A DNA stretch of 64,000 nt from CAVXSP01 sp963764505 (GTDB taxonomy: Bacteria > Acidobacteriota > Vicinamibacteria > Vicinamibacterales > SCN-69-37), in contig CAVXSP010000001.1 in the NCBI GenBank assembly GCA_963764505.1, positions 3,038,001 through 3,102,000 on the forward strand. The letters run 5' to 3'. The notes under the pieces were generated by a model, which did not search any database, was not told the DNA's origin, and saw nothing but the letters and a program-made list of their open reading frames with translations. Positions 1-7,779 of this stretch are shown here, in pieces (positions within the stretch are counted from its first letter, which is position 1; each line of letters begins with the position of its first letter). The position numbers and the translations under genes are program-made.

Positions 1-118
1 GGTTCAGCTCGTCGAAGCTGCGATTGAGGAACACGCCCCGCGAGTACAGGGTCGTGCCCATCGCGCCGTCGCAGACGAGCACGCGTGTATCCAGCGCTTC
101 GAGGAATGACGGACGCAC
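1..118 (-). CDS. Methionine synthase-like homocysteine S-methyltransferase, N-terminus only
   Basis: This is the first 39 codons of a gene that runs off the left edge of the window on the minus strand. The translation contains VLVCDGAMGTTLYSRGVFLN followed by RSFDELN, the characteristic opening of the homocysteine S-methyltransferase domain found in cobalamin-dependent methionine synthase (MetH) and in the bifunctional methyltransferase/methylene-THF reductase family. The domain transfers a methyl group to homocysteine to make methionine in the cytoplasm. The GTG start at 118 is chosen because a TACAAT box lies six bases upstream and no in-frame ATG is available. The two parent families cannot be separated from this fragment, because the distinguishing C-terminal domains are outside the window. 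Confidence 0.75.
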   Translation of the reverse strand, partial: MRPSFLEALDTRVLVCDGAMGTTLYSRGVFLNRSFDELN

Positions 119-124
119 GTTCGA

Positions 125-149
125 ATTGTAGTGCGGTACCCGCTACAAT
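125..149. promoter_or_regulatory. Palindromic bidirectional promoter
   Basis: ATTGTAG at 125-131 and CTACAAT at 143-149 form an inverted repeat. Read outward this gives a TACAAT -10 box on each strand. The minus-strand start codon (118) lies six bases beyond one box and the plus-strand ATG (158) eight bases beyond the other, so both transcripts would be nearly leaderless. The -35 region of each promoter would overlap the -10 of the other, implying mutually exclusive firing. No good TTGACA is seen. Confidence 0.5.
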
Positions 150-157
150 CCGCCCCG

Positions 158-1852
158 ATGGCACAGGCTTCTCACCGCTACCGCTGGGCGGCGCCCGGAG
201 ACGTGAACGCGTTCTTCGGGCTGATGCTGGACAACGTGATGAACCTCGTGATTCTCGCGGGGATTCTGATCGGCGTCTTCAAGATGCCATCCGACGTCGT
301 GTATACCCGCATGTTCCCGGGCACCGCGTTCGGGGTGCTCTTCGGCGACCTCGTGTACACCTGGCTGGCCTTCCGCCTCGCGGCGCGTGAGAAACGGCAG
401 GAGGTCACGGCGATGCCGCTCGGGTTGGACGCCCCCAGCACGATCGGCATGGCGTTCGCCGTCCTCGGTCCGGCGTTCCTGGCGGCCCGGGCGCGGCTGC
501 CCGAACACGAGGCTGCGATCGAGGCCTGGCAGGTCGGGATGGCCTGCATGATCGTGATCGGGCTGTTCAAACTCGTGACCGCGTTCTTCGGACGCGCGAT
601 TCAGCGCGTCGTGCCAGAGGCCGGCCTCCTGGGATCGATCGCCGGCGTCGGAATCGCGCTCATGGGCTGCCTCGAGCTCGGCGACATCCTGGCGGAGCCG
701 ATCGTGGGATTCCTGTCGCTCACGCTGATCTTCTACGCGCTGGTCGCCCGCCTCCGGCTCCCGTGGCGCGTCCCCGGGGTGCTCGCGGCCGTGGTGGTGG
801 GCGCCGGTGCGTTCTACCTGCTCGGAGCGGCGGGATGGCTGGTCCACGCGCCGCCTCCCCTGTCGTTGCGCCTGCTCACCGGCGTGCCCGCTCCCACACT
901 GGGCTTTCTGCACGGCCTGCCGCTCGTTCTCGGCCACTACCTCTCGCTCGCGATCCCGTTCGCGCTGCTGACCGTCGTCGGAGGCATCAACGTCACGGAG
1001 AGCGCCAGGCTCGCCGGCGACGACTACAGCACGCGGTCGATCCTGATGACAGAAGCCGTGTCGACGCTCGTCGCGGGCGTCCTCGGCGGCGTCTCGCAGA
1101 CGACGCCGTACATCGGCCACCCCGCCTACAAGGCGATGGGAGCGCGCGCCGCCTATACGCTGGCGACCGGTCTGTTCGTCGGACTCGGCGGCGTGCTCGG
1201 GTACCTCCCGATGATGGCGATGATTCTACCGGTCGCGTGCCTCGCGCCGATCCTCGTCTTCGTCGGGTTCGAAATCGTGGGCCAGGCGTACCGCGAGAGC
1301 CCTCCGGCGCACACCGCCGCCGTGAGCCTGGCGATGCTGCCCTCCCTCGCCCAGCTCGTGCTCATCGTCATGTCGGGGGCGAACGCCGGGCTCGCGTCGG
1401 CCGCGCTCGAGCCCGCACGCGTGGTGGCGGACCTGAAGATCACCGACGCCTTCGCCTCGCAGGCCGGCGTGTTCGTCATGCTCGCGAACGGCTTCATCCT
1501 GACCGGCATGCTGTGGGGCGCGGCGCTGGCGTTTCTCATCGACCGGAGGATTGTCGCCGCGGCCGTCACCTTGCTGACCGCGGCGGGCCTCACGCTGTTC
1601 GGCGTGATCCATTCCGTGCTGCCGACCGGAGGCATGTACGCGCCGTGGAGCGCGCAATTGCTCGGGTCGCGGCTGCCGTGGCAGTGGGCGGCGGCCTACG
1701 CTCTGACGGCCGTGATGCTGCTCGGACTTCGATACGTGGGGGCGGACGAAGGTGCGGACGAAGGTGCGGACGAAAGTGCGGACGAAAGTGCGGACGAAGG
1801 TGCGGCCGCGGGTGCCGGCGTCCGTGTGACGAGTCCCCCGCAGCGCGCCTGA
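158..1852 (+). CDS. NCS2/AzgA-like permease with repeat-encoded C-terminal tail
   Basis: A 564-residue polytopic inner-membrane protein with roughly twelve or more hydrophobic segments. The segment GGINVTESARLAGDDYSTRS followed by a glycine-rich loop and ATG-L-VGLGG resembles the substrate-binding and helix-break regions of the nucleobase:cation symporter-2 / AzgA class, so a nucleobase or related transport role is likely but the substrate is unknown. ATG at 158 is preferred over the in-frame GTG at 131 because the -10 box at 144-149 lies between them. Odd feature: the last ~30 residues are GADE/SADE tetrapeptides written by a 12-bp tandem repeat (1742-1801), an acidic cytoplasmic or periplasmic tail not expected in the family. 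Confidence 0.75.
   Translation: MAQASHRYRWAAPGDVNAFFGLMLDNVMNLVILAGILIGVFKMPSDVVYTRMFPGTAFGVLFGDLVYTWLAFRLAAREKRQEVTAMPLGLDAPSTIGMAFAVLGPAFLAARARLPEHEAAIEAWQVGMACMIVIGLFKLVTAFFGRAIQRVVPEAGLLGSIAGVGIALMGCLELGDILAEPIVGFLSLTLIFYALVARLRLPWRVPGVLAAVVVGAGAFYLLGAAGWLVHAPPPLSLRLLTGVPAPTLGFLHGLPLVLGHYLSLAIPFALLTVVGGINVTESARLAGDDYSTRSILMTEAVSTLVAGVLGGVSQTTPYIGHPAYKAMGARAAYTLATGLFVGLGGVLGYLPMMAMILPVACLAPILVFVGFEIVGQAYRESPPAHTAAVSLAMLPSLAQLVLIVMSGANAGLASAALEPARVVADLKITDAFASQAGVFVMLANGFILTGMLWGAALAFLIDRRIVAAAVTLLTAAGLTLFGVIHSVLPTGGMYAPWSAQLLGSRLPWQWAAAYALTAVMLLGLRYVGADEGADEGADESADESADEGAAAGAGVRVTSPPQRA
1742..1801 (+). repeat. 12-bp tandem repeat array 1 (5 units, inside permease gene)
   Basis: Five consecutive units of GCGGACGAAGGT, with units 3 and 4 carrying A for G at position 10, followed by a decayed sixth unit. 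The array lies in frame at the 3' end of the permease gene and encodes repeated Gly/Ser-Ala-Asp-Glu. The same unit family recurs at 2311-2370 and, on the other strand, at 2913-3034. Confidence 0.9.
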
Positions 1853-1855
1853 GCG

Positions 1856-2299
1856 CTAGCCGCGCGCGCTCCCTTCGGCGGGCACCAGCAAGTCTTCCTT
1901 GTCCCAGATGAAGTCCTCGTTGCTGTAGACGGCGAGCTCGTAGTCCTTGCCCATGAAGATGGCGGACACCGGACAGGCCTCCTCGCAATAGCCGCAGAAG
2001 ATGCAGCGCGTCTTGTGAATCTGATACACGCTCGCGTAGCGGGGCCCGGCCTGCACGGTGCCGTCGTTCTCGGCGGCCTCGAGATAGATCGCGTCGGCCG
2101 GACAGGCCACCGCGCACAGACCGCAGGCGACGCACTTCTCGAGCCCGTTCTCGTCGCGCATGAGCACCTGCTTGCCGCGATACTTCGGGAAGACCGGGAA
2201 CTTCTCGGCCGGATAGTTCACCGTGTTCGGCTTCTTGAATATGTGCTTGAAGGTCGTCGCGAAGCCGATCAGGAAAGGACGAATCATGGTCGGAAGCAT
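1856..2299 (-). CDS. nuoI: NADH-quinone oxidoreductase subunit I (NuoI)
   Basis: A 147-residue 8Fe ferredoxin-type subunit of respiratory complex I, which passes electrons between iron-sulfur clusters toward quinone at the membrane face. Two complete 4Fe-4S motifs are visible, CVACGLCAVACP near residue 58 and CIFCGYCEEACP near residue 98, with the NuoI N-terminal amphipathic region (FATTFKHIFKKPNTVNYP) before them. Length is normal. The usual nuo neighbours (nuoH, nuoJ) are absent on both sides: downstream is a convergent permease and upstream are 12-bp repeats and a four-helix-bundle gene. The start could also be the in-frame ATG at 2287. It may serve a complex I encoded elsewhere or be a second copy. 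Confidence 0.88.
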   Translation of the reverse strand: MLPTMIRPFLIGFATTFKHIFKKPNTVNYPAEKFPVFPKYRGKQVLMRDENGLEKCVACGLCAVACPADAIYLEAAENDGTVQAGPRYASVYQIHKTRCIFCGYCEEACPVSAIFMGKDYELAVYSNEDFIWDKEDLLVPAEGSARG

Positions 2300-2310
2300 A
2301 TCAGACGGGG

Positions 2311-2370
2311 GTGCGGACGAGGGTGCGGACGAGGGTGCGGACGGGGGTGCGGACGAGGCTGCGGACGGGG
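2311..2370 (+). repeat. 12-bp tandem repeat array 2 (5 units, upstream of nuoI)
   Basis: Five units of GTGCGGACGAGG with minor changes (the third ends GGGG, the fifth begins CTGC). The array occupies the space between the divergent nuoI and four-helix-bundle genes, right where a nuoI promoter would be expected. It is the same family as the arrays at 1742-1801 and 2913-3034. Confidence 0.88.
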
Positions 2371-2502
2371 GGGCGAAGAGGTTGCAGAGTCTTCACCCCC
2401 TTCGACGATCCAGTGGCGGAACCTGCAATCTCCCACGCAAGAACCTCGTGTCTCGTCGCAACATCCTCGGCACGAGTCTGGCTCGGCATTTCCCCACACG
2501 AC

Positions 2503-2895
2503 ATGGGGGTCCGACACTTCACGGGTCTGGTGGCCTGGCGACTTGCCGATGACGTGCGGAAGCTCCTCGGCGACCTGACCAGGCACGGGCCCGCGGCGCA
2601 CGATTCCGAGTTCGGGCGCCAGCTCCGCCGGTCGGCCGATTCGGCGTGTGACAACATCGCCGAGGGGTTCGGACGTTACCGGCATCGCGATTTCTCGAGA
2701 TTCCTGACGATCGCGAAGAGCTCGCTCGACGAAGCCGAGAGCCAGTTGCTCGGGGGCGTCGGCCGGGGCTACGTCAGCCAGTCACGAGCCGCCGAGGTCC
2801 GTGTGAAGCTCGCCCGCACACGGACCGCGCTGCTGCGGCTGAAGCGATACCTCGATTCCACGGATGCACCGTCCCCGGTCGACGCCGATCGATAG
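2503..2895 (+). CDS. Four-helix-bundle protein (23S rRNA intervening-sequence protein family)
   Basis: A 130-residue, largely helical protein. The segment RQLRRSADSACDNIAEGFGR near residues 47-66, followed by RDFSRFLTIAKSSLDEAESQ, is the hallmark of the S23/IVP four-helix-bundle family (TIGR02436). The family was first seen inside 23S rRNA intervening sequences but is mostly found as free-standing genes of unknown function. ATG at 2503 begins the conserved domain; upstream codons in the same frame are repeat-derived Arg-Thr-Val and are rejected. The gene is bracketed by two 12-bp repeat arrays (2311-2370 and 2913-3034), which makes a link between gene and repeats worth considering. Confidence 0.85.
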   Translation: MGVRHFTGLVAWRLADDVRKLLGDLTRHGPAAHDSEFGRQLRRSADSACDNIAEGFGRYRHRDFSRFLTIAKSSLDEAESQLLGGVGRGYVSQSRAAEVRVKLARTRTALLRLKRYLDSTDAPSPVDADR

Positions 2896-2912
2896 GGGGC
2901 AGGTCGGAGCCC

Positions 2913-3034
2913 TCCGCCCGCACGTCCGTGCGCACCATCGTGCGCACCTCCGTCCGCATCATCGTGCGCCACTCCGCCCGCACATCCGCCCGCACGTCCG
3001 TGCGCACCATCGTGCGCACCTCCGTCCGCACCTC
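2913..3034 (-). repeat. 12-bp tandem repeat array 3 with 72-bp higher-order period
   Basis: About ten diverged units of the 12-mer family, here reading GTGCGSACGGAG on the minus strand. A 46-bp stretch at 2913-2958 is repeated exactly at 2985-3030, 72 bp (six units) later, showing a segmental duplication within the array. The array lies between the four-helix-bundle gene and the promoter of the LytS-like kinase. Confidence 0.88.
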
Positions 3035-3039
3035 CTTGC

Positions 3040-3045
3040 TATAGT
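3040..3045 (+). promoter_or_regulatory. -10 box of the LytS-like kinase operon
   Basis: TATAGT lies eight bases before the GTG start at 3054, so transcription would begin at or next to the start codon. The -35 position falls in the repeat array at 2913-3034, so array length could affect the promoter. Confidence 0.5.
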
Positions 3046-3053
3046 TAAGCCTC

Positions 3054-4370
3054 GTGCCCCAGACCCCGCAGTCGTTTCCCGCAGAGCAGATCCTGCTCTA
3101 CACGCTGCTGGCCAAGCTCGCGGTGGCCGCGATACTCGGAACGACGCTGGTGCGGTTCAAGCGCTTCCGGCGCATCCTCCTCAGCGAACGCCGGAACTGG
3201 CCCGACCGCCTGATCTTCGCGGCCGGCCTGGGGCTGCCGCTGACCGCCGGCGTCGTGTCCCGGTTGCTGCTCGACTACCGCGCCGCCGATCTGACGCTCG
3301 CCGGCGCCTATCTCGCGGGCCTGGTCGCCGGGCCGTACGCGGGGGCGATCGTCGGGGCGCTGGTGGGTCTGCCGCCTCTGTTCGCGGGCGAGTTCGCGGC
3401 GCTTCCTTTCGCGGTCGGCTGCGGGTTCGCCGGAGGCGGGCTGCGCGAGATCTGTCCCAAGGACGAGATCTGGCGGTTCACGCCGCTCTTCTTCACGCAG
3501 CTGCATCGCACCACGTGGCGCCTGCTCCGCCAGTGGTTCCTCGACTGGCAGATCGCGCTGGTCACCGCGCCCCTCCTGCTCGAGCTGATCCGCCAGGCCG
3601 CCGGCGTCCGGTTCGGCCACCTGTTCTTCCTCTACCCCACGACCTGGTGGCTCTGGGTGCTCCTGTTGCTCGATACCGTGCTGTGCGTCGCCATCCCGAT
3701 CAAGATTTGGAACACCGCGCGCATCGAGCACCGGCTCGCGGAGCAGGAGCAGCTGCTCATGACGGCGCGCGTCGAGGCGCTGGCCAATCAGATCAATCCG
3801 CACTTCCTGTTCAACACCCTGACGTCGATCTCCTCCCTGATCCGCTCGCAGCCCGAGACGGCGCGGCTGCTGATCGTGAAGCTCTCGGGCCTGCTGCGGC
3901 GCCTCCTGCGGCACCAGGAGCACTTCGTCACGCTCCGGGAGGAGTTGTCGGCGATCGACGAGTACCTGGACATCGAGCGCGTGCGCTTCGGCCCGGCGCT
4001 CGTCGTCGACAAGCAGATCGACGAAGCCAGTCTGGACGTCGTGGTGCCCAGCCTCATTCTGCAGCCGCTGGTCGAGAATTCGATCAAGCACGGGCTCGGC
4101 CGTAAGGTCGGCGAGGGCTGCGTGACCATTCGCTCCTCTCGCCGGGCGGGCCACGTCGTCATCGAGGTGCTGGACAATGGCATCGGCATGAGCGGCGATC
4201 AAATCGACTCCGCGGCGCAGCGCGGGATCGGCCTCCGGAACGTGAACGAGCGCCTCCAGGTCATCTACGGGGCCAACTACGAGCTGAAGCTCCACAGCGT
4301 CGCCGGCGAAGGCACCTCCGCGCGCATCGAAATCCCCGAGCTGATCGTCCAGGAGCGGGCCAGCGCGTGA
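3054..4370 (+). CDS. LytS-family sensor histidine kinase
   Basis: A 438-residue membrane sensor kinase. The first ~220 residues form several hydrophobic segments resembling the 5TM LytS-type (5TMR_LYT) sensor region. Then comes a short coiled linker (EHRLAEQEQLLMTARVEAL) and the His_kinase domain with NQINPHFLFNTLTSISSLIR, whose phospho-accepting His is near residue 248. LILQPLVENSIKHGLGR is the N box, and the ATP lid carries DNGIGM and RGIGLRNVNERL. It overlaps the following response regulator by 4 bp, a typical translationally coupled pair. The signal is unknown; homologues sense membrane potential, cell-envelope stress or small metabolites such as pyruvate. Confidence 0.88.
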   Translation: MPQTPQSFPAEQILLYTLLAKLAVAAILGTTLVRFKRFRRILLSERRNWPDRLIFAAGLGLPLTAGVVSRLLLDYRAADLTLAGAYLAGLVAGPYAGAIVGALVGLPPLFAGEFAALPFAVGCGFAGGGLREICPKDEIWRFTPLFFTQLHRTTWRLLRQWFLDWQIALVTAPLLLELIRQAAGVRFGHLFFLYPTTWWLWVLLLLDTVLCVAIPIKIWNTARIEHRLAEQEQLLMTARVEALANQINPHFLFNTLTSISSLIRSQPETARLLIVKLSGLLRRLLRHQEHFVTLREELSAIDEYLDIERVRFGPALVVDKQIDEASLDVVVPSLILQPLVENSIKHGLGRKVGEGCVTIRSSRRAGHVVIEVLDNGIGMSGDQIDSAAQRGIGLRNVNERLQVIYGANYELKLHSVAGEGTSARIEIPELIVQERASA

Positions 4371-5170
4371 CCGCCTCGCCCCTTCGCGTCCTGGTCGTCG
4401 ACGATGAGCAGCTCGCGCGGGAGGAGCTGTGCTTCCTGCTCGGCCAGGCCGGCGGCGTCGAGGTCATCGGCGAGGCGCCCGACGGCGTCCAGGCGCTCCG
4501 GCTCTGCGGCGACCTGCAGCCGGACGTGATCTTCCTGGACGTGCAGATGCCCGGCCTGACCGGCTTCGAGGTCGCGCGGCGGCTCGTCGACGCCGATGCG
4601 CTGCCGCAGCTCGTCTTCGTGACCGCGTTCGACCAGTACGCCATCGATGCGTTCACGGTGAACGCGGTCGACTATCTGCTCAAACCCGTCGATACGGACC
4701 GGCTCGAGGTGGCGCTCGAGCGCGCGCGGCGGCGCCGCGGCACCGAACCGCCCGGCACGGGTCCGTCGCCCATCCGCCTCACGCCCGCGGACCTCGATCG
4801 GGTCATCGACGCCATCCAGGCCCGGCAGGGCCGGCGCGATCAGGTCGCCATTCGCGTCGGCGAGCGGTTCATGCTCGTCCATGCGCAGGAGATCGTGTAC
4901 GCCTCGCTCGTCGACGAGTCGATCGTGGTCGTGACGAACGCGGTCTCCGGCACGTCCAGCTACCGCACGCTCGACGAGCTGCAGGCGAGGCTCGATCCCG
5001 CCGTCTTCTGGCGCGTGCACCGGTCGCACCTCGTGAACATCACGAACATCAAGGAGATAGTCCCCTGGTTCAGCAGGAATTACATTCTGAAGATGAAAGA
5101 CCAGAAGGCCACGGAGATTCCGGTCAGCCGATCCCAGACGAAGCGCCTGCGAGAATACCTGCAGCTCTAG
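4367..5170 (+). CDS. LytTR-family response regulator
   Basis: A 267-residue cytoplasmic transcription factor partnered with the kinase at 3054-4370, whose stop it overlaps by 4 bp. Residues 1-120 form a receiver domain: VDDEQ at the N-terminus, the phospho-acceptor Asp in IFLDVQMPG near residue 58, the conserved Thr in FVTAFDQYAIDAF and Lys in DYLLKPVD. Residues ~160-267 form a LytTR DNA-binding domain ending FWRVHRSHLVNITNIKEI and IPVSRSQTKRLREYL. Such proteins bind direct repeats upstream of target promoters; no targets can be named here. Confidence 0.9.
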   Translation: MTASPLRVLVVDDEQLAREELCFLLGQAGGVEVIGEAPDGVQALRLCGDLQPDVIFLDVQMPGLTGFEVARRLVDADALPQLVFVTAFDQYAIDAFTVNAVDYLLKPVDTDRLEVALERARRRRGTEPPGTGPSPIRLTPADLDRVIDAIQARQGRRDQVAIRVGERFMLVHAQEIVYASLVDESIVVVTNAVSGTSSYRTLDELQARLDPAVFWRVHRSHLVNITNIKEIVPWFSRNYILKMKDQKATEIPVSRSQTKRLREYLQL

Positions 5171-5271
5171 CGTCGGAGGCGCGCGCGCCGGAGCCGGACC
5201 TGCCCGGGGCCGCGGGCGACGGCAGCGCGTCTGCGGTCCGCGCGCTCGACCGTCCGGCCGATGTCGAGTCG

Positions 5272-5901
5272 ATGCTGCGCGGGATGGGCGCGGCGAGCAC
5301 GCCGGCGGCCGACCTGGGAGCCGCGCCCGCCGGCGCCGCCACCGCGCCTGGACCGGCCGCCGCCGGCATCAGCCTGAGCCGCGTAGGCGAAGAGCTCCTC
5401 GCCTGGATCAAGACCCTCACGTCGGCGGCGGTGTACGCCACGCTGATCGTGACCTTCGGCTTCCAGGTCGCCCGTGTCGAGGGCTCGAGCATGGCGCCCA
5501 CGCTCCACGACCAGGACCGTCTGATCGTGAACAAGCTCGCCTATCGACTGTCCGATCCGCAGATCGGCGACATCGTGATGCTCTACTATCCGCTGGATCC
5601 CGACAAGTCGTTCGTCAAGCGCGTCGTGGCCGGCCCGGGTGACGTCATCCGCAGCGTCGAGGGCCGTGTCTATCGCAACGACATCCCTCTCCCGGACGAC
5701 TTCATCCCTCCGGAGTACCGCTCGCTCGATACCTGGGGGCCGGAGGAGGTCCCGACGGGGTACTACTTCGTGATGGGCGACCATCGGAACAACAGCTCCG
5801 ACAGCCGCACGTGGCATTTCGTGCCGAAGAAATACATCATCGGGAAGGTCCAGATCCGGTGGTGGCCCGTGAACCACGCGCGGATCTTCAACGGCTTCTA
5901 G
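5272..5901 (+). CDS. lepB: Signal peptidase I
   Basis: A 209-residue membrane-anchored serine protease that removes signal peptides from exported proteins on the outer face of the cytoplasmic membrane. One transmembrane helix (residues ~43-65) precedes the catalytic Ser in VEGSSMAPTL (near residue 72) and the catalytic Lys in FVKRVVAGPGD (near 115). GDHRNNSSDSR and YFVMGDH are the C-terminal signature. The N-terminus is alanine-rich and variable; ATG at 5272 is the first reasonable start, with another in-frame ATG at 5284. It follows the LytTR gene by about 100 bp and runs into the next gene with one base shared. Confidence 0.9.
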   Translation: MLRGMGAASTPAADLGAAPAGAATAPGPAAAGISLSRVGEELLAWIKTLTSAAVYATLIVTFGFQVARVEGSSMAPTLHDQDRLIVNKLAYRLSDPQIGDIVMLYYPLDPDKSFVKRVVAGPGDVIRSVEGRVYRNDIPLPDDFIPPEYRSLDTWGPEEVPTGYYFVMGDHRNNSSDSRTWHFVPKKYIIGKVQIRWWPVNHARIFNGF

Positions 5902-6782
5902 TGTCGCCAGCCGCTCGGACCTCGCGCTCCGCCGAGGTCAATCGCGTGCTCGCGCGGATCCTGGTCCTCAATCTCATCGTCGCGGGCGCGAAGATCCTCT
6001 ACGGCGCGTCGTCGGGCACCGTCAGCATCCTGTCGGACGGGTTTCACTCGCTGACCGACTCGGCCGCCAACATCGTGGCCCTGGTCGGCGTCCGGGCAGC
6101 CCGCCGTCCCGCCGATCGCCAGCATCCCTACGGCCACCGGAAGTTCGAGACGCTCGCGTCCGCGGCGATCTTCTTCTTCCTGCTGCTCGTGCTGGTCGAA
6201 GTCGCGCAGAATGCCATCGGCCGTCTCCGATCCGGCGTCGTCCCCAAGGTCGAGGCGCCCGCCTTCGCCCTGATGCTGGTCACGTTCGCCATCAACCTGG
6301 CCGTCGTGCGCTACGAATCCGGCGCCGCGCGCCGCCTGAAGAGCGAGCTGCTCGCGGCGGACTCCGCCCACACGAAGAGCGACGTGCTGACCTCGATCGC
6401 CGTGATGGCCGCACTCCTTGGCGTCGTGGCAGGCTATCCGATCGCGGATCCGCTGGCAGGGCTCATCGTCGCCGGATTCATCGGACGCGCCGGCTTCAGC
6501 ATCGCCAAGGAGACCTCCCAGATCCTGACCGACCGCGTCGTGATGGACGAAGAGGACGTGCGGCAGGTCGTCCTCGGCGTCGACAATGTCCTGGGCTGTC
6601 ACGAGATCCGGACGCGCGGGTCGGTCGACCACGTCTTCCTGGACCTGCACGTCTGGTTTCCAGCCGCCATGCGCCTCGACCAGGCGCACGGGCTCTCGCA
6701 CGTCGTCAAGGACCGTCTCATGGAGCGCTTCCCGGAGCTGGCCGACGTGATCATCCACATCGAACCGCCGCCGATCCGCTGA
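5901..6782 (+). CDS. Cation diffusion facilitator (CDF) metal transporter
   Basis: A 293-residue inner-membrane divalent-cation/proton antiporter (Zn, Fe, Mn, Co or similar). Six transmembrane helices are followed by a cytoplasmic ferredoxin-like domain. Metal-site motifs are visible: SDGFHSLTDSAAN in helix 2 (HxxxD) and HTKSDVLTS in helix 5, with HPYGHRKFE between helices. The C-terminal domain includes the VFLDLHVWF strand and VIIHIEP end. The GTG start at 5901 shares one base with the signal peptidase stop, so the two are co-transcribed. Metal specificity cannot be read with confidence. Confidence 0.88.
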   Translation: MSPAARTSRSAEVNRVLARILVLNLIVAGAKILYGASSGTVSILSDGFHSLTDSAANIVALVGVRAARRPADRQHPYGHRKFETLASAAIFFFLLLVLVEVAQNAIGRLRSGVVPKVEAPAFALMLVTFAINLAVVRYESGAARRLKSELLAADSAHTKSDVLTSIAVMAALLGVVAGYPIADPLAGLIVAGFIGRAGFSIAKETSQILTDRVVMDEEDVRQVVLGVDNVLGCHEIRTRGSVDHVFLDLHVWFPAAMRLDQAHGLSHVVKDRLMERFPELADVIIHIEPPPIR

Positions 6783-6786
6783 CGGC

Positions 6787-7761
6787 TCAGTAGCCGGCGC
6801 GCTTGTCGACGACGTTGACGAGCGGCGCGCCTCGAAGGAAGCGCCCGACGTTCTCGATGAACAGGTCCGTCACCGGCGGCCAGTAGTCGCCCGACCACGC
6901 GGCGGTGTGCGGCGAGATCAGCACGTTCGGCTGATCCCAGAGAAAGTGATCCGGCGGCAGCGGTTCGTGCTGGAACGCATCCAGCCCCGCGGCATCGATC
7001 TTCCCGGTCGTCAGGGCCTCCCGGAGAGCGCCCTCGTCGATCAGCTCGCCCCGGCTGACGTTGACGAGCACCGCCGAACCCTTGAGCGCCGCGAGCTCCG
7101 GCCGGCCGAGCATGCCGACGGTCTCGCGCGTCAGCGGCGCGGCGAGCACGACGGCGTCGGCCACGCCGAGCTCGTCGCGGAGCGCAGTGGCCGCGACCAC
7201 GCGCTCCACGCCCGCCGGCATCGGGACGTCCGCACGCCTCCGCATGCCCGTGACGTGCATGCCCAGCGCCGCGCCGAGCGCGGCCACGCGCGACCCGATG
7301 GTGCCGAGTCCCACGACGAGCAGCCGCGTTCGGCTGAGCACGGGGCCGCGATGGCTCGAGATCTCGGCCTGCGCCCACTCGTGCGCCGCTTGCCGGCGTG
7401 CGGCCGTGTGGAGACGTCGCCGCAGCGCGAGGACGAGCGCCAGCGCATGCTCGGCGATCGCCTCGCTGTGGACCCCTCTCGAATTGCTGACGACGACCGG
7501 CCCGTCGACGACGGGCGCAGTCAGCAGGGCCCCGACACCGACGGACGGACTGTGAATCCAGCGAAGACCCGGCGCGCCCTCGAACTCCGCCCGGCCGAGA
7601 CGATACGAGAACAGCACGTCGGCTCGGGCGATCTCCCGCCGGCCCTCCTCGTCGCGCACTTGCACGACGTCGACGTCCGGAAAGGCATCCGCCAGCCGCC
7701 GGACCTCCTGCTCCGGGATGTTCCATACGGGCCGGTCGTGGACGGCGACGACGATGCGCAT
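6787..7761 (-). CDS. D-2-hydroxyacid dehydrogenase (NAD-dependent)
   Basis: A 324-residue cytoplasmic oxidoreductase interconverting a 2-hydroxyacid and a 2-oxoacid. The Rossmann motif GLGTIGSRVAALGAALGM lies near residues 149-166. The active-site Arg is in NVSRGELIDEGAL (near 234), the Glu in DAFQHEPLP (near 262) and the His in ISPHTAAWS (near 283). The residues around the substrate site do not identify glycerate, lactate or phosphoglycerate specificity. It is convergent with the CDF gene and lies just downstream of moaC, possibly at the tail of the rex-moaC transcript. Confidence 0.85.
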   Translation of the reverse strand: MRIVVAVHDRPVWNIPEQEVRRLADAFPDVDVVQVRDEEGRREIARADVLFSYRLGRAEFEGAPGLRWIHSPSVGVGALLTAPVVDGPVVVSNSRGVHSEAIAEHALALVLALRRRLHTAARRQAAHEWAQAEISSHRGPVLSRTRLLVVGLGTIGSRVAALGAALGMHVTGMRRRADVPMPAGVERVVAATALRDELGVADAVVLAAPLTRETVGMLGRPELAALKGSAVLVNVSRGELIDEGALREALTTGKIDAAGLDAFQHEPLPPDHFLWDQPNVLISPHTAAWSGDYWPPVTDLFIENVGRFLRGAPLVNVVDKRAGY

Positions 7762-7779
7762 GAGTCCGGGCGGGCGGTG

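Noticed and set aside
2774..3031. Minus-strand reading frame of repeated Val-Arg-Thr-x
   Set aside because: It is only the translation of repeat array 3 plus antisense of the four-helix-bundle gene, with no sign of selection as a protein.
1742..3034. Possible CRISPR array
   Set aside because: The units are contiguous 12-mers without spacers and no cas genes are present; these are simple tandem arrays.
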